Source of the DNA: Acrasis kona
Taxonomy: Eukaryota; Heterolobosea; Eutetramitea; Acrasida; Acrasidae
DNA length: 64,000 nucleotides
Reading direction: 5' to 3'
Assembly: GCA_026419775.2 (NCBI GenBank)
Contig: JAOPGA020000687.1
Location: forward strand, 1 to 64,000
The notes below the pieces were generated by a model. That model saw only the letters and a program-made list of their open reading frames with translations, made no database searches and was not told the origin of the DNA. Position 1 is the first letter of the stretch; each line of letters begins with the position of its first letter. The position numbers were made by a program, and so were the translations under genes. Shown here piece after piece: positions 40,819 to 52,996 of the stretch.

Positions 40819-43800
40819 TTACAAGGGTTTAGGGGTAGCTATCGGCGTCGAAACCGAACTAGATAAATCATAATCACCATTCAACACATTTCTCTCCCTC
40901 TCCTTATTGAATTTATTTCTCCAAATGTTTACATCATTCATCAAATCCATGGTACGCAAAATTTGTTCATTAAATTTAAATGACATCGCCTCTTGGTCCG
41001 TTTTGTATTCATTTAGTTTTGCTTCGTGTGACTTTACAACGGATTCCAATTCAAATTTTTCTTGAATTAATTTTTCGATCCTCGTGGATGATTCCTGATG
41101 CTCATCTCTCACTTGTTTCAGTTCGGCCATCAAATCTGATTCGCGTGATTTTCCATCTTGAACCAAATTGACTTGATCGGATTTGATTTTTTCCAATTCT
41201 AACTTCAAATCCTTTTCTCGTTGTTTGTACTCCTTTGATATCACATCTCTCGTTGCATTTCTAAAAATAGAATTGTAAAGAAAAATATTGTAAAGAAATT
41301 AACGTACGATTCATTCTTGGATGCATCTAATTGTTTGCTCAACAATTGTTTTTGTTCCAATAACGATTCGTTTTGTACTTTTAAGGAAGCGATGGTCTCT
41401 TTGTGGTTGACCAACTCCATTTGAATCTTTTCCACATTGCGAACATGTTCCTTACGTACCACTTCTTGTTGCTTGGTTGCATTTTCCAATTGATTGGTCA
41501 ACCTGTTCAAATCAACTTCCAATTTACCATTCAACAATTGACAAGCCACCAATTCCTTATCCTTGGTTTCATATTTTGATTTCAAATCGTCCAAATTGGA
41601 TGTGATTTGTTTTAATTGTGATTCTAATTTTAGCTCCACTTGGTTGTGATCACATCTCAATTGTTCGATTGATTTCAAATGTTTTGATTTTAATTCGGAA
41701 ATGTATTTCTCGTGCTGTTGAATTTTACTGGCATCTTGTGATTCGTGTTGGGATCGTTCTTTTTGTAAAGTGGTTTTTGATTCTTGTAAATTGGATTCCA
41801 ATTGGGCAATTTGACTCATCAACAAATTCTTTTCGTTTTTGAAATTGGATTGCAAGTGATTGGATTCTGATTCGATTCGATTGATTTGGTCAACCATCTT
41901 TACATTTTCCAATTGTAAATTCCTAACCTTCTCTTGCAATTGGTCACGATCGTCATTCAATTCCCTTATGCTCTGATTTAATTGAGAATTTTGATCTGCT
42001 AATTTCATAATTTGATCGAATTTGTGATTGGTCTGATCGGTAACGGTCGTGACTGGTGGTGATGTGTTGGCGGCAGCGTTCAATTCAATGTGTTGGACTG
42101 ACTTTCCTATGCTGGTCAACATGCTTTCTAATTGGTCCATTGTGTTTTTTTGTTGTAATAACTTTTCTTGATTGGCAGTGATGGTTGCTTCGTATTCTTG
42201 TTTTGATTGTTCGACGTGGAGTAATAGTGATTGGTTGGATTGTTGTAAACTAGATATTTGTGATGTTAGATTTTCGTTGCTATTCTTCAAATCGTCACGC
42301 GTAGCGTTTGAATGGGTCAATTCACGATTCAAATGTTGAATTTGATCCATTTGTGATGCATTTGATTTTTCGACATTTTGAATGTCTTCTTGGAGCGAAT
42401 TGATTTTCGATTTGAATTCTTCACATGTTGATTTGGTTGACTCCAAATCATTTTTGTAATGTTGGAGCGATTCGGTCAACATGATGCAATCTTGTCTGCT
42501 CTCTTCTAGTTGACCATTCAATGACATTTTTGTAGATTCCAATTCTTGCAATTGATGGGCGATTTGCTGATTTTCATTTTTTGATTCTTGTGATTGGATT
42601 TGAATTAATGATAATTCGGATTGTAAATCATTTCTTGATTGTGAAGTGGAATCCAGGGTGGAACGTAAATCCAACAGTTGACCGTTGGAATCATTTAATT
42701 GCATTCGTAGGGAATCGATCTGATCCATCTTTTCGTTACATTCTTGTTTTGAATTTTGCAATTCTTGTTTGGAGTGATTTAGATCGGAGTGCAATTGATC
42801 CGCATCGAATCGTAAATCCTTGATTGTGTTCTCGAAAGTGTCGGTTTGTTTTTGTAAAGTATAAATTTGATCCATTCTTGCGCTTGATTCTGATTTTGAT
42901 TCTTGTAATTCTACTTGTAGTGTTTGTAACGTTTGATTTGAATCTTGACATTCTTGGTTGAGTTGGTCAACTTGATTCGATAGGATCAATTTTTCGGAAC
43001 TGATTTTTGAAAGCTGAGAGGTGAGCTGGCTGATTTGTAATTTGAGCTGATCTGCATCTTTTTGAACATTGGTTTGTGATTGATCCAAAGTATTTGTTAA
43101 TGACTGGATGTGAGTGGTTAGATCGGCTACTTGGTTGTTGAGGTCTTCTTTTAGTTTTGAAAGTTGGATCTTTTCCTCTGTTAGTCTATCAATGTCCTGT
43201 TGCATCTTTTCGAATCGAACGGAATCACTTTTGATGCGTTCTTTCAAGTTTCTTAATGTCTTATCCATTTCGTGCGACTGTTCTAATTGTTGAGATAAAG
43301 TTTGAATGACTTCTGCATCGTTTTTGATCTTTTCGTTCTTTTCTAAAAGTAGAGCGTCGAACTATATTGGGTTAGAAACAATCAAAGTGAGTGGTTACTG
43401 ATTTTGCGTCCTCTGCTTTTGTGTTTGTAACGGCGGCCTCCAACTCGTTGATGCGTTCTTGGAATCCATTCCTCTCTAGATGCATCTGCATTAGTTCCAC
43501 GCCCATGTCTTTGTTGATGGATCTTAATTTGTCCTCCTCCTCTATGACTCTTGCGTGTTCCTTTTCCAACTCACATGGTGTCAATGATGAAAAAAGTATT
43601 TTCTTACGTCAATATAACTCGAAAGTTTAGTTTCTTGTTGATCGTACTTTGCTTGCAATGTTTCATGCTTGAAAAATAACTCTGTTAATTTATCCTCGGC
43701 TTGAGCTTTATCTGCACGATCCTGTTCAATCCTCTTCATCAGGTCCGAAATGGTGTTGGTTTGTATTTTATTTCTATCCTCAATGATTCCACGTTCACAT

Positions 43801-45087
43801 TCCAACTCTTCGACACGATCCTGAAGTTTCAATTCTACTTTTCTGGCTTCCCTCAAATCATTCTTCACAACTTCCAACAAGTTTTGTAAAGTTTGAGCGA
43901 CGTGGTTGAGTTGTTGTTCGAGTGCGTTTGCACGATCCTTAATCGAATCGCTCTGTTCCAACTTTGTAATCATGTTTCGGTGTTCTTGATCCGTTTGTTC
44001 GGCCGACTTGATCATGTTTTGTAATTGAACAATTTCGTTTGAAAAGTTATCGTTACCGTTTTCTCCATGTATTTGTTCTAACGGAAAACCTCCATCTTTA
44101 AGTTTTGCTCTATATTCAATTCTTTCCTTTTCCAAAGTGGATGATAGCTCCTCTAACTGTTTTGTCTTTTCATTTAGTAAACTCTCAAGCTCAGTCAATT
44201 TGTTCGTGCTTTGTTCGGAGTCGGTCAACTTCATCGCATTGTTTAACTCTTGGCGTAATCTTGTTAATTCCTCTTGGTCTACGCTCACTGATAGTTTAAT
44301 TTGTAGTTCTAGCTCTTTTATTCTTTGCGTTGATTCTGAATTGATTTGCTCCAGTTTACTTATTTTACGTTCGAATTTATCCTTTTGTTCCTCATTGTGC
44401 CTCTGCATTTCGTCGGTTGACTGAAGGATTCTTTGCAAGTCCGAAATGTCGTTAAAGTTTGAGGTCTTTTGTACAGCAGGCATTATCGGTGATGCAAGCT
44501 TGTTACGCGCTATAATTCTGCTTTGTTCGCACATGTTTTTGATCTCTTCGAATTGTTTGCTTTTCTCGTTGTTAACTTCTTCTCTTAAAAAGTTTAAATA
44601 AGGAAGAAAAATGAAATTACTTTTCATGACCTGAAACAACTCTCATGTTAATCCTTGCGTGAACTTGTTGCCCCCACATCGTCTTCAAACTTATCGTGGT
44701 TACGCCCAATTGCTTCGGCAACTCTATCTCTTGATATTCCGAGCTCCAATAAACCTTTCCGGTAACAGATAGTAATTTTATAACAAAATCTAGCTTTTTG
44801 TGGTTCATTTTCACTTTTCCAAGATCAAGAGAACTGAGAATAATTAACGAAGGTCGAATGTAAATGTTACCGCGCCACATAGGTCACATCACTATTTTCC
44901 GTCAATATAAAAGGGTCCGTCTCAACTCTTGACCTCCCACTTTCGCATGTAATTATCAGGGAATCTAAAGAAGTTAAACAGTGTTACAGTCGTAAATATT
45001 ACCTTGTGTTAAGAAGTTTGGGTTAAGGCAACTTATCGACTCCACCAGTAGCCATACCCTGTTGTCACCCTTCTTCAACAAATTCAT
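40819..45087 (-). CDS. Large coiled-coil protein with an N-terminal C2-like domain
   Basis: Seven exons: 45003-45087, 44871-44964, 44621-44833, 43608-44583, 43399-43569, 41308-43361 and 40819-41260, with introns of 38, 37, 37, 38, 37 and 47 nt, giving 1344 residues. The first ~130 residues form beta strands resembling the N-terminal C2 domain (NT-C2) of EEIG/EHBP1-type proteins: RVWLLVESISCL, a KLDFVIKLLSVTG strand and VYWSSEYQEIELP. The rest is nearly continuous heptad-repeat helix rich in Gln, Glu, Asn, Leu and Ser. Such proteins act as membrane-tethered golgins, centrosomal or cytoskeletal linkers. All six splices restore the frame. The exact family is uncertain. Confidence 0.85.
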
Positions 45088-45327
45088 TTTGTTTTATTTT
45101 TATCTTTATGCACAAAAAAATCGTTGGGACATTCGACATCCTTCAAAAATCAACAAACGTGGAGCAGAGAGGGCATATTTCACAATGCACACCATAATAC
45201 ATGGACAAAGACTACAATATCATTATACGTTCTTTCACACTTAGTAAAACTTTTATGTGATTCGCCATTATTTCTTCAAGCGGAAGCGACAATTTACATT
45301 GCTCATAGACTAAAAATAAATCATTTT

Positions 45328-46429
45328 TTATTTTGATACAGGCTTTGCCAAATCAATACCCTGAGTGGCACCAAGAGCAGCTTTTATTCTTCCATAGATG
45401 AAGAATTGACCAGCCGTCAACGTTGCCACCATTACAATACGGGGTCCTAATCCCAAAAATAATCCCTTCACACCCAACTGTTTACTTAATCCAACCAAAC
45501 GTGACGAGATGCTCTCTCCCTCTAATCCCTTGGACTTGTTAACTTTGCTCAACAAAGTATCAGCAGGTTGTGATATAATTGCAGCGGCAGCTCCAGAAAT
45601 GAGACCCGAAGTGAGATTGACTGCATCGTTCGCACCAGGACTCAACTGGTCCTTGCTCTTTCCGATACTCTTATAGATATTTTCAGCTGCAATTTCGAAA
45701 ACTACGAATTTGGTCATGGTGTAAGGTATTTGTTTGAACAAGATGGGACCAAATCCAGAGTAGAAGCCACGCAAAACACCCTCTTCTCTTAAAATTCTGG
45801 TGAAGCCTCCCACCAAGCCGGATGCATATCCTGCTTGTGATACCAGTCTGATGCGAGTGGCCTCTAGTGGACAAAGTGCAACGGATGCAAAGAACTCAGC
45901 TGTGGCTGATGAAGCCAAATAGACAGCAGTTCTATTCTGTTGGGCAGTTTCGGCACCGAAATAATCAATCATTGTCTTCTTCCAAAATTCATAACTTAGG
46001 ATTGTGACATTTTTGTAAATTTCTCGACTTACCCTCCGAATTTGAATGCCCCTTGTATAAAGTATCCAGTAAATGTTGGTCCAACACCAGTCAAAAGTGC
46101 GGCAGCTCCCTCTTCTTTAATGACGGTTCTAAACGCAGAGACCATACCTCTGCTGTATTTTTCTGGTTCCAGTTGTATTCTAGTCTTGACTACGTCAACT
46201 ATTCACTATTAGAAGGTTTGTAAACCAAAATACAACAAACCTGGAGTTAATCCACCATGAGTAATTGCACATCCTAGAGCACCTGCCAAAGCAAATCTGT
46301 CTGTCAAAATATAATCTGTAGATTAACTTACCTCGAGTACAAGTCAATACCGGTTGGTTTTGAACCAGAGTCATTGGGCTCATTTGGTGCTAGTAAAACT
46401 GTGTTTTGTCTAATAATTGCTGGGTACAT
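45328..46429 (-). CDS. SLC25A3: Mitochondrial phosphate carrier (SLC25A3-type)
   Basis: Four exons: 46332-46429, 46241-46296, 46033-46198 and 45328-45994 (introns 35, 42 and 38 nt), giving 328 residues. It imports phosphate with protons across the inner membrane for ATP synthesis. Three carrier repeats are visible: [31 protein letters not shown]; and [16 protein letters not shown], a P-x-D-x-x variant usual in this carrier. The phosphate-carrier hallmark FKFGGYEFWKK is formed exactly at the third splice junction. [17 protein letters not shown] also matches the family. Confidence 0.95.
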
Positions 46430-46607
46430 GTTGATATATTTTATTTTTTATTGTCCCAAGGCGTGCATAAAAGTCTTTATGAGTGGTGATGGAAATTCTG
46501 AATGTATTTTCTGTCGGACCCGAAACATCTCGGGTCATTAGTCCGATGTTGTAAAGGGCAATTATGTCACAATAACACTAAACAATGAACGCGCTGTTAG
46601 GGAGGAA

Positions 46608-47181
46608 ATAAAACAACCTGCTCAAAACTTTCGTATCGAAATGTAACACGTACACACCCAGAAACAACCCTAGTGATGGTTTTCCAGTTGAAACCGGTTG
46701 GAAACTGCACAACTGTGAAGGAACAGCACTACTTCCAAACGAATTGTTCCGGATGTATTACAAAGCCAAATCCTTTAAAACTTAGAAGAACGGGGGACAG
46801 TTACCATACAAAAATCGCAGGACTTGAAATTAGAAACGAATATTTAAAAAAACAGAACATAGACCTACGCAGTAACAACTATCTACTAGTATTACTATCG
46901 CATAGTAATACTCTCTGTGATTCAATCTATTGTTGCCGCAGATCTAACATTCTATCAAGAAGAGCACAGCAATTCTTTGTTGCACCAATAGGAATTGGTG
47001 TATTGAGGAGATATACTTTGATAGAGATAAGCTCGACCCTTCTTTGGCTGCCTTTGATTGTCCTAAGCACAAAAAAAACAGAAAATTCCAGAATTCTATT
47101 CCTTTCGATAGATTTATTGCCAAGTTTGACTTTCCAATACATAGATCCAGTAGGGCATTAGAAGTGAAGATGTGTGATTGA
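46608..47181 (+). pseudogene. Frameshifted unrecognised gene relic with internal hairpin
   Basis: Three protein-like pieces lie in order on the plus strand. The first ends at a TAG near 46782 (contains SDGFPVETGWKLHNCEG). The second, in another frame, covers about 46783-46880 (KIAGLEIRNEYLKKQNIDL). The third, in yet another frame, covers about 46985-47181 (IEEIYFDRDKLDPSLAAFDC) and ends at a TGA. They read like one gene broken by frameshifts. A perfect 11-bp hairpin (46888-46912) sits between pieces two and three. Family not recognised. The remaining 345 bases to 47526 hold only the promoter region of the next gene. Confidence 0.4.
46888..46912. repeat. Perfect 11-bp inverted repeat
   Basis: AGTATTACTAT, three-base loop, ATAGTAATACT. 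It shares TATTACT/AGTAATA with the 16-bp hairpin at 16678-16716. Confidence 0.85.
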
Positions 47182-47526
47182 CGTGGCGCACGTGATGGCC
47201 AAGAGGTTAGAACGTGCAAGTATATGATGATGTAGAGAACCCTTTTGTATAATTTTATTCTTTTTTAATAAACAGGAGAAGTGATTCTAAATATTGTGCA
47301 ACATGTGAGGAGAAATTTATTGTATTTTCTAACCTAAGTAGTTGTTTTACACGACGATAATTTTTCAAGGGTGTCAATATTAAATTTTGATCTCAAAGGA
47401 AAAAGAGCACTCAACTTCAATATTCGAGTTCATATACCCTGGTTGTTTGATCGTATTCCTTCGGATAAAACCTCTTCAATTTGACTTTTTGTTCAAAACA
47501 ATTGTAAAAACAACAAAACAAACGAA

Positions 47527-50500
47527 ATGACCGATCAACCCAATGATATAACCTCCAGCCATAACAATGGCCATGGAAGAGGAGCTAGATCTCGAGGAAG
47601 GGGTAACTTTTCAAGATTTGGTAGAGGACAAAGAGGACATTCGCATCATGAGAAGCAGCATCAAGATCAGGATGGAAGTGCTAAAGGGATCTTCAATAGA
47701 AACAATTCAAACCGAGATGAAGCACATCATGGTTCGCTGAATCATAAAGACCATAAAGAACATTTTACAAACAACCAACAGGAGGGCATTGTTGATTTCA
47801 TCGACTATGCAAACGGGTTCGGCTATGTACTATCAAACAGCAGAAAATACAAGTTTACTTTTGACGTTGCAGCGTCTTGTCCGGTAGACAAAGACCAAGC
47901 CGTGTCAATCAAGATACAAAGAAGGGACAAAACAGGGGTAGATAGATGCCAACTAGTTCCACCACACCAACATACAAACGCTGTCCCCGCCGTTGTAGAA
48001 CAGCCAACAGACGTTGTATTAGAGGATGTAAGATCCAAACTACATACTGTTATGAACGACGTTTACATTTGCAAAAACCTTGATTGCAGTAAGGTGCTCT
48101 TCAAGCATGATGACTCGGTAGAAAAAAAAACTGATGTGCTCATAGCACTTCACAACCATTTATCCAGAGCAAGAGTGGTACATACACCTGGCTTACCAAG
48201 TACTTTCCAAACTGATCTCGACGCCAGAGTAAGCGAAATCCAATTCATACAAGAAGGCCTTCTAAGGGAGTTAAATGGAATCAAGGTCCTTAAAAACGAA
48301 ATTTTTTCCCAACTACAAGAAGTAAAGCCAACACGAGAACAGATCGTCGTAGTTCCAGATCATACCCAAAGTGACACCACTCATCAAGTACAACAGTTAG
48401 ATCAAGTCCAGCCAGAACAACAAGAACAACCTATTGTTTTATCCGAACAAGAGGTAGAAGAAAAGGTTTCAGAGATTAGAACAGTGTTGAAGGGTAGTGA
48501 CGGAACTACTGGTGATGTTGTGAGAGCTGTAGAGTTATATAGTGTCAGCAACATTAGCGTAGAACAGTTACCAGATGACGTGTTGTGTGACATGTATCAA
48601 TCAGCACTAGAGGGCGTACCAATTGGTACAAGCACTCCAGTTCCAGAAAGAATCCGCATGCTAATGATCAAAGCAATGAGCGACGCCATATATCATAAAA
48701 GTAGAGGCAAGTGTTTCGATCTATACGATCAACAAAGGAAAATATGCATCATGTACGGACAACGCTTCAACATTCGTCGTTACGAACACATGGTTAGCAT
48801 TCTAAGAGCCATCGTCGACAGTTGTTCCGTTCCAATCTTCAAGACACTTCCTCGCATCATACGCGCAGATTATTTAACGCTACAAAAAGCACAAACCTAT
48901 TTATCAGCACTCCTCGTTGGAGCGCCACGCAATTGCTACAAGACTTTAAAGGCTTATGAATCAGTCAAGTCGGAACTTTTAACAGAGGAGAGAAAACGAA
49001 GCAACGCTCTTCGCATCGCCAGCATGAAAGCATACAGCAAGAATACACAAGCACCATCAGAATTAAATCTTAACGACTTTAAATTTGATCAGGATGATAA
49101 TGATCATCAAGTAACACAAGAACTCACTTCTCATCCTGAATCCACACAAGAAACATCAAGCCAAGCACCCGCTTCATCCGTCGTTGATCTATCCGATCCA
49201 TCCAACTCCTCGATACCTAATCAAGATCAAGCACCACCAGCACCAATACAACTTCCAACCGACTTTAATTCACAAATCATTAGTTTATTCAAAGCACTGG
49301 AACCAACCGCCGACGAAATTCAAAAAAAGAAACAGCTCTCACAAGAAGTCCAACAAATATGCTTAAAGACTTTCGAAAACAACAAGTGCTCGGTCTACAC
49401 CTACGGATCAAGTTTATCAGGATTCGGACTACGAGGATCAGACATTGACACTTGCGTCATGTTCGAAAGTGATGTCAAGGATGCCAAAATGCAAGCACAA
49501 TTACTCAAATTACTAGAGAAGGGAATCCAAGATACTTTAGATAAAAATGAACATGGACACTTGTCATGTAAAGAAGAAAGAGGAGTCACCAGAGCACGCG
49601 TCCCCATCTTGAAGATTGTGGACTCTCGTCGATCGTTCGATTGTGACATTTGCATCAATAATTTCTTGGGAGTCATCAACACCCGCATGTTAAAATTATA
49701 TTCTAATTTTGACGATCGCGTCCGGCCGCTCGTCTACGCAGTCAAGTATTGGACAAAGAGAAGACACATTAGCGATCCACCGAGTGGTTCGTTGAGCAGT
49801 TATTCGCACGTCATCATGGTGATTCATTACCTACAACACATTCACATTCTACCATCCCTTCAAGACCTGATCCATCACGAAAATGTAGATCACACCAAAC
49901 ACGTTCCAAAACCACATTATTACAATGCTTACGATTGCAGGTTCGTTGGGGACTTGGAATTAGCAAGATCAATCTTTTATGCGGATCATGCCAAAAATGA
50001 AACATTGACCGTCGGCGATTTGTTGACTGGTTACTTTAAGTACTATGGAGAGGAATTTGATTTTGAGAGGAATCTCATTTCCATCAGAGGCAACAACAAC
50101 CATTCAAGCACCAGGAACAAATCAACAGGAGCGCCGATTTCGCTCGAAGATCCATTCGAGTTGAGAGAATTAGGAAGCGTGGTCAGTAACGAAATGGCAC
50201 CCAAAATGTTATCGGAGTGGAAGAGAGCGCATCAACTCATCACCACCCATCACGACCAGTCAACATCGAACGTTCAATTATTGGAATTAATTTGCGAAGA
50301 AAGACAAGATGTGGACAAGGAAGTCAACATTTATCAACAACGTCGTGAAGATTATGACGACTACCTCACTCCAGAGCAAGTTGACCAAGGTTTACAAGAC
50401 GGAACGTTATTAAGAGCAACGCTCCGTGTGAACAAGAGACGATTCAAGGAAGCTTACGCCGTCATACCCAACAGCGAAAAGGACATTCTAATCGATGGAT

Positions 50501-52950
50501 ACAAGGCGCGCAACAGAGCGCTACATGGAGATGTGGTGGCCATCACCAAACCAACATTAAACAACGAAACAAGCGAATCGCAAGTAGTGGCCATCATCGA
50601 GAAGAAATCACCGACGTACTTTGCATGCTTCATCATGAAGGAGGACCTCAAGAACGAACAGGATCGTTACAGGTGGATGATTCCCGTCGATAAGGCTTAT
50701 CCAAAGATGATGGTATTCTACGAAGAATTCATGAGGACGTTCCACGAGAAGGGAAGCGATCTGGAAGATTTGGTATTCGTGTGTGAGATTAATCATCCAT
50801 GGAAACTCACCCAACATTCGCCAAAGTGTAGAATCGTCGGCACCTTGGGTCTTCGTAAGGACATGTGGTCGCAAAAGAGGGCCATCTTGTTGCAACAGGT
50901 GCCAGTGTTATGGAACGATGTGATCGAAAAACAATCAAAACAAAAACAAAACAAGATTGGATTCGATAGGGACGAAGAATCGAGCGAGCCCACCGACATT
51001 GACATTTCGCATGATTTATCGGAATACAAGGATTACAGGAGCACAAGAATCTTCACCATCGATCCCACCACCAGCAGAGATTTGGACGACGCGTTGAGCA
51101 TTACCAAAATCAATCAACATGAATACCTGATCGGAGTGTACATTGCTGATGTGGATAAATTCATCAAGGAGGGAGATGCGAACGACCTGGAAGCGAGAAA
51201 GAGAGGAACCAGCGTTTACATGATCGATAGCGTCGAACACATGTTGGATCCATCACTTTCGCAAAATTTAGCATCCTTACATGCAGGCGTCACTAGGTAC
51301 TCACTGTGTGTCGAGTTTACAATGAACGACGTCGGAGATATTTTGGGAGTCAACTCCGACAATAATGGAAACGTAGGAAAGTTCACACGAGTGCTCATCA
51401 ACAGTTGTTGTCGATTGGACTATGAACAAGCACAACTCATCATCACCGGTCAAGACCACACCGCGACCATGCCCAAAGTACATTCTCCGTTCGACTTTGA
51501 CCAAATCAAAAATGACGTCCTTCAGATGAACGCATTAGCACAAACGCTTCGTAAAAAGAGAAGACAAGGAAATAGTTTGTTCCTGTCCAACAGAGAGATG
51601 AGGTTCAGGATGGATTCCATCTACGAAGGAGGCACCGGATATCCCGTCGAATTCGCTCACGAAGAACACAACGAATCGCATCAATTGGTGGAAGAATTCA
51701 TGCTGATGGCCAATCAATTAGCAGCGAGGGCGTTGGTCAACCATTACCCGGACGATGCATTGTTGAGGAATCACACCACGCCCGATCGCGAAAAATGGAC
51801 CAACACCATCTCGAAGATTACGCACGCGCTGGTGGACACTTATGATTTGGATCGTCAGGAACCCATCGTCAAGAACATTTTCGAACAATGCGATTCCACA
51901 TTCGCGGGAGGTCAACAACCCGTCCAAAGCGTCATGAACGACGTGGTTCGAATTGCGGAGAGGTTCGGACCTCAAGTGAAACAAACCGCTCAGCATTCGC
52001 TCATGAGAGAAATGCAATTGGCGAAATACGTGAGGTGCAAGGATGCAGAGTCGACCATGCATTTCGCGCTCAACATGATCCATTACACTCACTTCACGTC
52101 GCCCATAAGAAGATATGCGGATGTGATCGTACATCGAATGTTGTTACAAATGTTAAGGGACCAAAAGAGCGGCAACAGAGGTCAACTAGAACTATCCGAT
52201 CTTAAATTATCCGATCTGGCCGATCACCTCAACGACCAAGCCTATCGCGCCAAAACTGCACAAGAAACCGCACAGAGAGCTTATTTGAGCTTCTACTTGA
52301 TTCCATTGTTGAGACACAACGTGGAGAGGATCGAAGCCGTGGTGGTTTCGTTGGGAAGGAGAAGCTTCACTTGTTACGTGCCAAAATATTGTATCGAAAT
52401 CAACGTTCAAATCATGGGCAAATTCGAACCCGAACCAGACATGATTACTTCTCGTGATAAGAATAACGTCGTGCAGTTGTTGACTGGCGATTTGCCTCAA
52501 CAGCAACCTCAGCAAGAGGAGGAGGCCGTGAGAGTCGAGGAAGTCACCTTGTCCTGGCACAACAACGTTCGTCCTGACATTACGTTGTCGGTGATGAAGA
52601 AGGTGTTTTTGGATTTGGACGTTAATTATGACATTATGCCCTACGATGTTTATGCTTATGCTGTTTGGGACGTGAACGTTCCTTCCAAGATTAAGGTTGC
52701 CGAAAGGTCTCAAACTGTTGCGGAGGATCCGTTGCAGACTTTGCTCGATAAGAGAGCGGAGGATGCTGCTAGAGTTGAAGTCGAGAATAGAAGAGTTGCA
52801 AGAAGAGAACGTGAAGAGAAGGAAAAGGAGGAAGGCGGTGCGGATCATCGACCAAGATTGAGAGGAGCTCGTGGTTCGTCTTCTTCCAGAGGTGGTCGTG
52901 GTGGTTCTTCGTTCTTTAGAGGAGGTCGTGGTTCTAGAGATAAACAATAA
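47527..52950 (+). CDS. Terminal nucleotidyltransferase fused to DIS3L2-type RNB exoribonuclease
   Basis: One uninterrupted 1807-codon ORF. Residues 1-45 are RG-rich; 87-147 look like a cold-shock/S1-type RNA-binding strand set. About 590-890 is a Cid1/TUT-type transferase: Y-G-S-S-LSGFG (G627, S628, S629), catalytic Asp pair D639-I-D641, third Asp D707 before I-x-I-N-N, then a PAP-associated region. From about 970 is an RNase II family enzyme: cold-shock strands, RNB acidic cluster D1179, D1185, D1187, D1188 (IDPTTSRDLDD), the RNase II signature HFTSPIRRYADVIVHR at 1522-1537, an S1-like tail, and a C-terminal RGG box. There is no PIN domain, as in DIS3L2. TUTases add 3' U tails and DIS3L2 degrades U-tailed RNA, so the fusion predicts one-protein uridylation-coupled decay. 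Confidence 0.95.
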   Translation: MTDQPNDITSSHNNGHGRGARSRGRGNFSRFGRGQRGHSHHEKQHQDQDGSAKGIFNRNNSNRDEAHHGSLNHKDHKEHFTNNQQEGIVDFIDYANGFGYVLSNSRKYKFTFDVAASCPVDKDQAVSIKIQRRDKTGVDRCQLVPPHQHTNAVPAVVEQPTDVVLEDVRSKLHTVMNDVYICKNLDCSKVLFKHDDSVEKKTDVLIALHNHLSRARVVHTPGLPSTFQTDLDARVSEIQFIQEGLLRELNGIKVLKNEIFSQLQEVKPTREQIVVVPDHTQSDTTHQVQQLDQVQPEQQEQPIVLSEQEVEEKVSEIRTVLKGSDGTTGDVVRAVELYSVSNISVEQLPDDVLCDMYQSALEGVPIGTSTPVPERIRMLMIKAMSDAIYHKSRGKCFDLYDQQRKICIMYGQRFNIRRYEHMVSILRAIVDSCSVPIFKTLPRIIRADYLTLQKAQTYLSALLVGAPRNCYKTLKAYESVKSELLTEERKRSNALRIASMKAYSKNTQAPSELNLNDFKFDQDDNDHQVTQELTSHPESTQETSSQAPASSVVDLSDPSNSSIPNQDQAPPAPIQLPTDFNSQIISLFKALEPTADEIQKKKQLSQEVQQICLKTFENNKCSVYTYGSSLSGFGLRGSDIDTCVMFESDVKDAKMQAQLLKLLEKGIQDTLDKNEHGHLSCKEERGVTRARVPILKIVDSRRSFDCDICINNFLGVINTRMLKLYSNFDDRVRPLVYAVKYWTKRRHISDPPSGSLSSYSHVIMVIHYLQHIHILPSLQDLIHHENVDHTKHVPKPHYYNAYDCRFVGDLELARSIFYADHAKNETLTVGDLLTGYFKYYGEEFDFERNLISIRGNNNHSSTRNKSTGAPISLEDPFELRELGSVVSNEMAPKMLSEWKRAHQLITTHHDQSTSNVQLLELICEERQDVDKEVNIYQQRREDYDDYLTPEQVDQGLQDGTLLRATLRVNKRRFKEAYAVIPNSEKDILIDGYKARNRALHGDVVAITKPTLNNETSESQVVAIIEKKSPTYFACFIMKEDLKNEQDRYRWMIPVDKAYPKMMVFYEEFMRTFHEKGSDLEDLVFVCEINHPWKLTQHSPKCRIVGTLGLRKDMWSQKRAILLQQVPVLWNDVIEKQSKQKQNKIGFDRDEESSEPTDIDISHDLSEYKDYRSTRIFTIDPTTSRDLDDALSITKINQHEYLIGVYIADVDKFIKEGDANDLEARKRGTSVYMIDSVEHMLDPSLSQNLASLHAGVTRYSLCVEFTMNDVGDILGVNSDNNGNVGKFTRVLINSCCRLDYEQAQLIITGQDHTATMPKVHSPFDFDQIKNDVLQMNALAQTLRKKRRQGNSLFLSNREMRFRMDSIYEGGTGYPVEFAHEEHNESHQLVEEFMLMANQLAARALVNHYPDDALLRNHTTPDREKWTNTISKITHALVDTYDLDRQEPIVKNIFEQCDSTFAGGQQPVQSVMNDVVRIAERFGPQVKQTAQHSLMREMQLAKYVRCKDAESTMHFALNMIHYTHFTSPIRRYADVIVHRMLLQMLRDQKSGNRGQLELSDLKLSDLADHLNDQAYRAKTAQETAQRAYLSFYLIPLLRHNVERIEAVVVSLGRRSFTCYVPKYCIEINVQIMGKFEPEPDMITSRDKNNVVQLLTGDLPQQQPQQEEEAVRVEEVTLSWHNNVRPDITLSVMKKVFLDLDVNYDIMPYDVYAYAVWDVNVPSKIKVAERSQTVAEDPLQTLLDKRAEDAARVEVENRRVARREREEKEKEEGGADHRPRLRGARGSSSSRGGRGGSSFFRGGRGSRDKQ

Positions 52951-52996
52951 ATACAGATTCATGATTAACAATGTTGTGACTTATTCAAATTTATAT

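Noticed and set aside
40819-43600. Separate genes for each piece of the coiled-coil region.
   Set aside because: All six short GT..AG introns join the pieces in frame into one 4035-base coding sequence.
51718-52971. Long minus-strand ORFs opposite the TUTase-RNB gene.
   Set aside because: Shadows of a strongly conserved enzyme; no independent motifs.
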